Positions 4,334 through 8,655 of a DNA stretch of 8,655 nucleotides are shown one piece after another. Under the pieces are notes generated by a model, which was not told the DNA's origin, did no database searches, and saw only the letters and a program-made list of their open reading frames with translations. Source of the DNA: Streptomyces katrae. GTDB taxonomy: Bacteria > Actinomycetota > Actinomycetes > Streptomycetales > Streptomycetaceae. The stretch is from NCBI RefSeq assembly GCF_000966975.1, contig NZ_JZWV01000407.1:1-8655 (forward strand), given 5' to 3'. A program made the position numbers and the translations under genes. Position 1 is the stretch's first letter, and each line of letters opens with the position of its first letter.

Positions 4334-5368
4334 ATGCAGCCAGTGCCAGGGGCCGGAGGAAGCCGCCCGGACCGGCGGTCACGCCGTGCCCGGCGGTCGC
4401 ACCGTACCCGGCGGCCGGAGGACGGCCGGCCGCCGGCTGCCTCGCGGCGGCCCCGGGCGACGGCGCTGCGCAAGCGGGCGAGGGGCCTGCGGACCTGGGC
4501 GGTGGGACTACGGACGAGGGCCGAGACCCGCGTCCCGATGATCACGCATCTCATGGAGCACCTGATCTCGGTGAACGTGCTCGACTCGGCGACCCGGCTG
4601 GCGGCACAGACCTTTCTGACGGCGGTGCCGCTGCTGTTCGTGCTGTCCTCCATCGCCCCGGAGGGGCTGCGCGAGGAGTACGCCAGCTCCCTGCAGCACC
4701 TGTTCGGCCTGTCCGGAAGCGCCCAGGCCGAACTGGACAAGGTCCTCAAACAGACCGGAGCCCCCTCCGACGAACTGCAGCAGACCATCGGTACCGTCGG
4801 CGTTCTGATGGTGCTGATCTCGGCCACCGCGTGCAGTCGCGCCATGCAACGGCTGTGCGAGCGCGCCTGGAGCCTGCCCAAGTCCGGAGCACGGGTGGCC
4901 GCCTGGCGCTGGATCGCCTGGATCGGGGCGTGGCTGGTGATGATCGGCCTGCAGGGGAGCCTGCTCACCGCCTTCGGCCACAGTGAGTGGCTGGGGGTGC
5001 TGCTGCTGTTCCTCGCGGAGGTCGCCATGTGGTGGTGGACGCAGCACCTGCTGCTGACCGCGCGCGTACCGTGGCTGCCACTGCTTCCGGGGGCGGTCAT
5101 GACGGGAACGGCCCTGAGCGTGCTGTCCACCACCGCCCCGCTGTACCTGCCCCGGGTCCTCAACCGCAGTCTGAACACCTACGGAACGCTGGGCGCGGTC
5201 TTCACGCTGCTGTCCTGGCTCATCACCCTGTGCGCGGTCGTCGCCCTGTGCGTGACCGCCGGCGCCGTCGTGGCCCGGGAGCCCTGGGCCGCACGCCGCC
5301 TGGGAACACCGGCGCCCTCCGGTCCAGCTCCGTCACGCACGGGCGCCGGACAACGAAGACCGCCATGA
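4334..5368 (+). CDS. YihY/BrkB-family integral membrane protein
   Basis: The 344-aa product has six predicted membrane segments (about 89-108, 151-168, 189-210, 219-237, 247-270 and 285-313), matching the YihY/virulence factor BrkB family. Recognisable family regions are TRLAAQTFLTAVPLLFVLSS (87-106), GTVGVLMVLISATACSRAMQ (153-172, followed by the R-L-x-x-A-W motif) and the end segment YGTLGAVFTLLSWLITLCAV. The family is in the inner membrane; function is unproven, with envelope-integrity or transport roles proposed. The frame is open further upstream to 4190, but ATG 4334 is preferred because the upstream part is low-complexity and covers the divergent promoter region. GGCAGG lies about 9 nt before it. 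The first 66 residues are 21 Arg, an unusual cytoplasmic tail. A start at ATG 4538 would remove this tail and cannot be excluded. Confidence 0.88.
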   Translation: MQPVPGAGGSRPDRRSRRARRSHRTRRPEDGRPPAASRRPRATALRKRARGLRTWAVGLRTRAETRVPMITHLMEHLISVNVLDSATRLAAQTFLTAVPLLFVLSSIAPEGLREEYASSLQHLFGLSGSAQAELDKVLKQTGAPSDELQQTIGTVGVLMVLISATACSRAMQRLCERAWSLPKSGARVAAWRWIAWIGAWLVMIGLQGSLLTAFGHSEWLGVLLLFLAEVAMWWWTQHLLLTARVPWLPLLPGAVMTGTALSVLSTTAPLYLPRVLNRSLNTYGTLGAVFTLLSWLITLCAVVALCVTAGAVVAREPWAARRLGTPAPSGPAPSRTGAGQRRPP

Positions 5369-5506
5369 CGAGGGCGGGAGAACCCGCACGTCAGGGGCGT
5401 ACGCAGCATCCTGGCCCACCGGAGGCCGGTCGGCCCCGAGCCACTGTGCGGCCTGCCACGCGACGGCGACGGCGATCCGCGCCACTCCGGGCCACTGGGC
5501 CCGCAC
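5333..5506 (-). CDS. Doubtful 57-aa reading frame between BrkB-type and RibD-C genes
   Basis: A GTG-initiated frame (5506-5504) encodes 57 residues with a plausible amphipathic helix (PGVARIAVAVAWQAAQWLG, 6-24), followed by a less structured tail. About four fifths of its codons end in G or C, and the bias is stronger in the first 27 codons. GGAGGG lies some 12 nt upstream of the start, further than usual. Its end overlaps the 3' end of the BrkB-type gene by 36 nt, antisense. I recognise no family. This may be chance coding potential in GC-rich DNA. Confidence 0.25.
   Translation of the reverse strand: MRAQWPGVARIAVAVAWQAAQWLGADRPPVGQDAAYAPDVRVLPPSSWRSSLSGARA
5488..5503 (+). terminator. Short hairpin between the BrkB-type and RibD-C genes
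   Basis: CGGGCC (5488-5493) and GGCCCG (5498-5503) form a perfect 6-bp stem with an ACTG loop, 120 bp after the BrkB-type stop. No U-tract. It may end that transcript, but the distance makes this uncertain. Confidence 0.3.
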
Positions 5507-5580
5507 CGATGAGTTCCGCCCTCCCCGGCAGTCTCACCCCCAGCACCCCTGCATCCTCACGACCATCGGGAAGGTCCCCC

Positions 5581-6234
5581 ATGTCCACCCAGCTCCTCCG
5601 AGCCGTCAACATCATGGTCTCCCGGGACGGCATCGGCGCCGGCGAGAACCAGCGGCTCGACCAGCCCTTCGGCGACGGCCTCGACCCCGCGGTCCTGTTC
5701 TCCTGGGCCGGTGCCACCGCCAGCTGGCCGAACCGCACCGAACCCGGAGGGAGCCGCGGCCTGGACGACTACTTCACCCGCGACTGGAACCGCAACATCG
5801 GCGCCGAGATCATGGGCCGCAACAAGTTCACCCCCTACCGGGGCCCCTGGGAGGACCACCCCGAGTGGCAGGGCTGGTGGGGCGACGAACCCCCCTTCCG
5901 CACCCCGGTGTTCGTCATGACCCACCACCTCCGCCCGCCGCTCACCCTCTCCGACACCACGTTCCACTTCATCGACGCCGACCCGGCCACGGTCCTGTCC
6001 CGGGCGCGCGAGGCGGCGCAGGGCAAGGACGTCCGCCTGGGCGGCGGGGTGACCACGATCCGCGAGTTCCTCGAAGCCGACCTGGTCGACACGCTCCACG
6101 TGGCGGTGTCACCGGTGGAAGCGGGCCACGGCATCCGCCTGTGGGACTCCCCGGAGGACCTCCTCGACCGCTTCCACCTGGACGTGGTCCCCAGCCCGAG
6201 CGGCGTGACCCACCACCTGTTCTGGCGCCGCTAG
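5581..6234 (+). CDS. Dihydrofolate-reductase-family protein (RibD C-terminal domain type)
   Basis: The 217-aa protein has the RibD-C/DHFR-like fold from end to end. The N-terminal strand is followed by a Ser-Arg-Asp-Gly motif (14-17, the usual S-x-D-G site). GAEIMGRNKF lies at 74-83 and the strand FVMTHH at 111-116. The signature nucleotide-binding block at 154-188 includes GGGVTTIREFLEADLVD, SPVEAGHGIRLWD. The family binds NADPH and contains pyrimidine reductases of riboflavin synthesis as well as many stand-alone proteins of unknown substrate. This one stands alone, not beside rib genes, so a riboflavin role is not supported. It is likely a cytoplasmic reductase. ATG 5581 follows GGGAAGG (5568-5574) at 6 nt. 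The 212-bp gap before it holds only a weak hairpin and a doubtful antisense frame. Confidence 0.92.
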   Translation: MSTQLLRAVNIMVSRDGIGAGENQRLDQPFGDGLDPAVLFSWAGATASWPNRTEPGGSRGLDDYFTRDWNRNIGAEIMGRNKFTPYRGPWEDHPEWQGWWGDEPPFRTPVFVMTHHLRPPLTLSDTTFHFIDADPATVLSRAREAAQGKDVRLGGGVTTIREFLEADLVDTLHVAVSPVEAGHGIRLWDSPEDLLDRFHLDVVPSPSGVTHHLFWRR

Positions 6235-6241
6235 TGCTCTA

Positions 6242-6271
6242 GTGATGTCCATGCCATCGATGTCCTAGTCT
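6242..6271 (+). promoter_or_regulatory. Promoter for a leaderless transcript
   Basis: TAGTCT (6266-6271) fits the streptomycete -10 consensus and is followed by exactly 6 nt before GTG 6278. GTGATG (6242-6247), 18 bp upstream, is a partial -35 match (4 of 6 to TTGACG). The region is AT-richer than its surroundings. It carries two direct copies of GATGTCC (6244-6250, 6259-6265) and two of CTAGTG (6231-6236, 6239-6244), which may be binding sites. Confidence 0.5.
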
Positions 6272-6277
6272 GACGTG

Positions 6278-6748
6278 GTGTGGACAACGCTTGCGCCGCT
6301 CATCGGCGTCCTGCTCGGCGGGCTCATGTCGATACTGACCCAGCGCGTGGCAGGACGCGCCTTGGAGCGCGGCGAGGCGCGCCGCAGTGCTCGTGAACTT
6401 GCCGAGGCACGCCGTAGCGAGCGGCTCACCCACCTCGTCGAATTCCTGTCCGCGGTGCAGGAAGCAGAACGAGTCGCGGTGGACCGGCATCACCACAACC
6501 TGGCTGACGAGCAGTGGCAGGCCCGGGCACGGCAGGTCCTCGACAGGGTGTGGGTGACGCAGAAGACGATCCACATACTGTGCGCGCCCGAGGTCAGCGA
6601 AACGGCACACAGCCTCGCCTGGGCGGTGCAGGAGGTGATCAGAAAGGGCCCCGAGGACACGGAAGATCCGCAGGACGAGAAGGTCTGGGCGCACATACGT
6701 CCGAGCCGACAGGCATTCCTTGATCTCGTGCGCGACCAGCTGAGTTGA
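6278..6748 (+). CDS. Unrecognised 156-aa protein with N-terminal membrane anchor and coiled coil, probably leaderless
   Basis: The protein opens with one hydrophobic helix (MWTTLAPLIGVLLGGLMSIL, residues 1-20) that is likely a membrane anchor. A long charged Arg/Ala/Glu helix follows (about 24-66, likely coiled coil), then further helices to the end, including a Trp/His-rich part (HHHNLADEQWQARARQVLDR, 70-89). The bulk should face the cytoplasm. I know no family function. There is no ribosome site. GTG 6278 is chosen over GTG 6275 because a TAGTCT -10 box ends 6 nt before it, so transcription would start at the G. It is followed after 51 nt by an unrecognised gene on the same strand, with which it may form an operon. 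Confidence 0.82.
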   Translation: MWTTLAPLIGVLLGGLMSILTQRVAGRALERGEARRSARELAEARRSERLTHLVEFLSAVQEAERVAVDRHHHNLADEQWQARARQVLDRVWVTQKTIHILCAPEVSETAHSLAWAVQEVIRKGPEDTEDPQDEKVWAHIRPSRQAFLDLVRDQLS

Positions 6749-6799
6749 ACCCCGGGAGGGATCCAGCGGAAGGTGGTGGCCGCGCGCCGAGGCCGTCTG

Positions 6800-7366
6800 A
6801 TGAGCGTTGCCGAATACCAGGACGAGCAGGGCGACCTCCTCCGCGAATGGCATCGCGAGGACGGGCCGGGCCTCACCATCCGGGCGGGGCGGCCAGCGGT
6901 CCTGCGCGGTCGCGCGTCCGCCGCGGCGGACATGGCCGACGCGGTCGGCGAGCTGTACTCATCCGACGCCGAGGACGCCGTCCTCGTCTGGAACGGGGTG
7001 CCGGTCAGGCTGTCGTACGCCCACGACCTCGCCGCCCTCCTCGACGACCTGGTGCCCCTCCTGGAGGAGGTCCGGCGGCCGGAATTCTCGGAGACCGAGG
7101 TCTTCTGGGGATCCGACACCTTCTCGGCCGAATGGCGCATCGTCCGCGAGGGCGACTCCCTCAGGATCCGGGCGCGCTGGCACAGCACGCTCGGGAACCA
7201 CGAGTCACTGCTCGCCGAGCGCGGCGATCCGGTGGTTCCCGCGCAGGTGTTCTCTCGCGAATGGGCGAAGCTGCTGCGGCGGATCGTGACCGATATCGAG
7301 GCGGAAGCCGTGGAGTTGCAAGACGATGACATCTTCCTTCGTGCCAAGGCCCTGCTCGCGGCCTGA
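6800..7366 (+). CDS. Unrecognised 188-aa soluble protein
   Basis: I do not recognise the family. It is acidic and soluble, with no signal peptide. The N-terminal third reads as a compact alpha/beta region (MSVAEYQDEQGDLL, then LTIRAGRPAVLRGRASAA). A helical acidic patch follows (HDLAALLDDLVPLLEEVRRP, about 75-94), then a strand-rich Trp-containing segment (VFWGSDTFSAEWRIVREGDS, 100-119). A C-terminal helix runs IVTDIEAEAVELQDDD. The size, acidity and alternating strands resemble many bacterial immunity or chaperone-like proteins, but that is only a general impression. ATG 6800 is chosen because GAGG (6789-6792) sits 7 nt before it. In-frame GTG codons at 6773 and 6776 have no usable ribosome site. 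The end overlaps the next gene by 41 nt. Confidence 0.82.
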   Translation: MSVAEYQDEQGDLLREWHREDGPGLTIRAGRPAVLRGRASAAADMADAVGELYSSDAEDAVLVWNGVPVRLSYAHDLAALLDDLVPLLEEVRRPEFSETEVFWGSDTFSAEWRIVREGDSLRIRARWHSTLGNHESLLAERGDPVVPAQVFSREWAKLLRRIVTDIEAEAVELQDDDIFLRAKALLAA

Positions 7367-8081
7367 GGACGTACTGGAGCGGCTGCGGGCCGTCGAGTGG
7401 GACATGCGCTGGGACCTGGCGTTCGAGCACGCCGGGTCCCGGCGGGTGCTGATGTGGGAGTACCTGCGGCGGGCGGCCGTGTGGGCGCGGGCCTGCGGGG
7501 CTGAAGAGGGGTGGCCCTTCTTCGACGTCACGCCCTGGGTCGACCCGGAGTTCGAGCTCGGGGCGGAACAGGCGGACGGGCTTGATGAGTTGCTGCTCCG
7601 CGTGCCCGGCGCGGAACTCCGCCGGACGTGCGAGGGGGCCGTGCGGCTCGCCGAACTGCGCGCGCGGAGGCCTGACGCGGTGGACGGGCTGCCGGATCTG
7701 TACGAGCCGCTCGTCCTCTTCTACGAGCGGGGCGGGTCGTTCACCCGGGACTGCGCGACGTCGGCGCTCGACCTGGTCGGTGTCTCGTACAGGCCCGGCC
7801 CGCTGGAGGGGTTCCTCGGCAGCCGGCCCGTTGCCGTCCTCGGGGACGCCGTGCTCGATGCCCTCGACGTCGAGGGGCGGGTCGTCTACTACGCCCCGGA
7901 GGGCGGTGGGGGCCCGCTCCTGCAGCGGCACGCGTGGGGAACCGAGGTCCTCGGCCCCGGCCTGCGGTGGTGTCCCACCGCCCGGGATCCGGAGGGCGAG
8001 CGCGGCCTGGTCCGGATCGACCGGCTGGAGGCCGCCCGGCGGATCGGGCGCGCGGCGCACCCGGAAGGGCCGCCGCGGTGA
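7326..8081 (+). CDS. Unrecognised 251-aa protein translationally coupled to its upstream neighbour
   Basis: The family is not recognised. It is soluble with no membrane segment. The N-terminal part is Arg/Trp-rich and helical (RPEDVLERLRAVEWDMRWDL, 12-31; EYLRRAAVWARACG, 45-58). The motif WPFFDVTPWVDPEFELG (63-79) is distinctive. Acidic helices follow around 85-125, then a strand-rich domain including VAVLGDAVLDALDVEGRVVY (169-188), with a basic, disordered end. ATG 7326 lies inside the upstream gene with GGAG (7312-7315) at 10 nt; the next in-frame ATG at 7404 would remove 26 residues. The 41-nt overlap in a different frame suggests coupled translation and a shared function. It converges on the monooxygenase gene. 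Confidence 0.83.
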   Translation: MTSSFVPRPCSRPEDVLERLRAVEWDMRWDLAFEHAGSRRVLMWEYLRRAAVWARACGAEEGWPFFDVTPWVDPEFELGAEQADGLDELLLRVPGAELRRTCEGAVRLAELRARRPDAVDGLPDLYEPLVLFYERGGSFTRDCATSALDLVGVSYRPGPLEGFLGSRPVAVLGDAVLDALDVEGRVVYYAPEGGGGPLLQRHAWGTEVLGPGLRWCPTARDPEGERGLVRIDRLEAARRIGRAAHPEGPPR

Positions 8082-8173
8082 CGGCCGGCCCCGGTGACGG
8101 CTCCGCTCCCGGACGTCCGGAACGCGCCGGGGTCGTTCGGGCCCGTCACTGAGGACGACGGCGGCACGGTTCG

Positions 8174-8214
8174 GTCGTCCGCGGCGACCGGCCCGCCATG
8201 CGGCCGCGGACGGC
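8174..8214. terminator. Hairpin between convergent genes (first)
   Basis: CGTCCGCGGC (8176-8185) and GCCGCGGACG (8203-8212) form a perfect 10-bp stem. One G-U and one G-C pair extend it outward to 8174/8214, and the loop is 17 nt. It can form in RNA from either strand. Confidence 0.5.
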
Positions 8215-8228
8215 ACGCCGGTGACGAA

Positions 8229-8254
8229 CCCGCCCCCGTCCGACGACGGGCGGG
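8229..8254. terminator. Hairpin between convergent genes (second)
   Basis: A stem forms from CCCG (8229-8232) and CCCGTC (8235-8240) with GACGGG (8245-8250) and CGGG (8251-8254). It has ten pairs, a 2-nt bulge and a 4-nt CGAC loop. It lies about 50 bp from the monooxygenase stop codon, on the far side from that gene, so it is well placed to end that minus-strand transcript. Confidence 0.5.
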
Positions 8255-8302
8255 CCACCCGGCCGACGGCCGCCACCGCCGCACCAGGACCCTGCCGGCC
8301 TC

Positions 8303-8655
8303 TCAGCCGACGCCGACGCCGAACCCGCCGCCGAACCCGCCGCCGGCGCCGACCCCGGCCGCGTACGGGGCCACCCCCTCCGCCGTCGGGCCGGCCCAGC
8401 CCACGTAGCCGTCCGGGCGGATCAGGAACGCCCCGTCGCCGTAGACCCCGTACGACGGGATCCGCACCGTCCGCACGCCCGGCAGCTCCGCCGGCGCGGC
8501 CGGGGCCGAAGCCGCCTCGCCCACCACCAGCAGGGTCCAGTGCGGCCCCCGGAACGCGTCGAAGAGCCGGACCCCGCCCCGTATCCCGTCCGGGGCCCGG
8601 TCCCCGGCCCGCACCCCGTCGGCGGGCAGGTCCGTACGGGTCTCCACCGCCAGGG
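8303..8655 (-). CDS. FAD-dependent aromatic monooxygenase, C-terminal thioredoxin-like domain only (5' end outside window)
   Basis: About 116 residues of the C-terminus are present and the frame runs off the right edge. The segment shows the pattern of the C-terminal domain of PHBH-like flavin hydroxylases (pentachlorophenol-4-monooxygenase and polyketide hydroxylase type): GDRAPDG near the start, RLFDAFRGPHWTLLVVG, then TVRIPSYGVYGDGAFLIRPD and GYVGW. The catalytic FAD and substrate domains would lie upstream, so cofactor motifs cannot be checked. Full proteins are usually about 500 aa and act on aromatic rings in degradation or natural-product tailoring. After GYVGW the protein ends in a Gly/Val/Ala/Phe tail (GVGAGGGFGGGFGVGVG) instead of the usual helix ending in Leu/Trp/Arg. 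The tail is encoded by short GC repeats, including two copies of GAACCCGCCGCC (8321-8332, 8333-8344). Confidence 0.85.
   Translation of the reverse strand, partial: LAVETRTDLPADGVRAGDRAPDGIRGGVRLFDAFRGPHWTLLVVGEAASAPAAPAELPGVRTVRIPSYGVYGDGAFLIRPDGYVGWAGPTAEGVAPYAAGVGAGGGFGGGFGVGVG
8307..8344. repeat. Short tandem repeats encoding a glycine-rich tail
   Basis: A run of GCCGAC hexamers (8307-8318) is followed by two adjacent exact copies of the 12-mer GAACCCGCCGCC (8321-8332 and 8333-8344). On the minus strand these encode the Gly/Phe/Val tail of the monooxygenase. The repeats are in frame and suggest recent slippage growth. Confidence 0.65.

Larger units (their letters stand above)
8082..8302. 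other. Convergent intergenic region with stacked hairpins
   Basis: No coding frame is convincing in this 221-bp gap. It holds two copies of CGGTGACGGC (8076-8085 and 8092-8101, 16-bp period), the first spanning the upstream stop codon. It also holds the perfect 12-bp palindrome CCGGACGTCCGG (8109-8120) and the two hairpins listed below. Together these suit a bidirectional termination region for the two genes that meet here. Confidence 0.55.

Noticed and set aside
3559..4986. A 475-codon plus-strand open frame antisense to the GAP-family gene
   Set aside because: Its composition is Arg/Ala/Pro-rich without domains. It overlaps two well-supported membrane proteins, whose hydrophobic periodicity and family motifs are in the other frames.
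4261..5178. Minus-strand gene opposite the BrkB-type gene
   Set aside because: The frame is Arg/Ser/Cys-rich with no family features. The plus strand has six clear membrane helices.
4987..5580. N-terminal extension of the RibD-C protein
   Set aside because: The frame is open upstream, but the sequence there is Arg/Pro shadow over the BrkB-type gene. ATG 5581 has a strong GGGAAGG site and begins exactly where the family fold begins.
7161..8276. A 371-codon minus-strand open frame
   Set aside because: It is antisense to the coupled plus-strand genes, Arg/Pro-rich, and has no recognisable motif or ribosome site.

Overview
The window is very GC-rich. Third codon positions are almost all G or C, and GTG starts, GGAGG-type ribosome sites and leaderless starts all appear. 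Several genes belong to families typical of streptomycetes: a DUF5753 helix-turn-helix regulator with a DUF397 partner, an RsbW-like ATPase and a GAP/SfLAP membrane protein. I infer a Streptomyces or close relative. There are no tRNA or rRNA genes, CRISPR arrays, insertion sequences, transposases or phage genes that I can see.

Left region (1-2450): an anti-sigma-factor-like ATPase (minus strand, running off the left edge) is divergent from a DUF5753 regulator and a DUF397 protein. This is the actinomycete 'conservon-like' regulatory set. The DUF397 gene ends at a strong hairpin. A 34-bp near-palindrome follows, overlapping a candidate promoter -35 box, then a structured leader, then an unrecognised 145-aa protein. 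The non-coding DNA here (418-668 and 1723-2003) is the most structured in the window.

Middle region (2450-6240): an unrecognised 206-aa protein (minus) starts directly at a leaderless-type promoter. Next is a GAP-family membrane protein (minus) with a degenerate Glu/Gln/Thr repeat in its cytoplasmic linker. Divergent from it is a YihY/BrkB-type membrane protein with an Arg-rich N-terminus. A RibD-C/dihydrofolate-reductase-family protein follows on the plus strand. Two doubtful short minus-strand reading frames fill the gaps (3226-3402 and 5333-5506).

Right region (6240-8655): three unrecognised genes lie in a row on the plus strand and look like one operon. The first appears leaderless, and the second and third overlap by 41 nt. 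They converge on the 3' end of an FAD-dependent aromatic monooxygenase (minus, running off the right edge) with a glycine-rich C-terminal tail. The convergent gap (8082-8302) is full of hairpins.

No well-known defence or biosynthetic system is recognisable. The best candidates for undescribed biology are the regulator/DUF397/145-aa unit with its palindrome and structured leader, and the three-gene operon at 6278-8081. Both are inferences from layout, not demonstrated systems.
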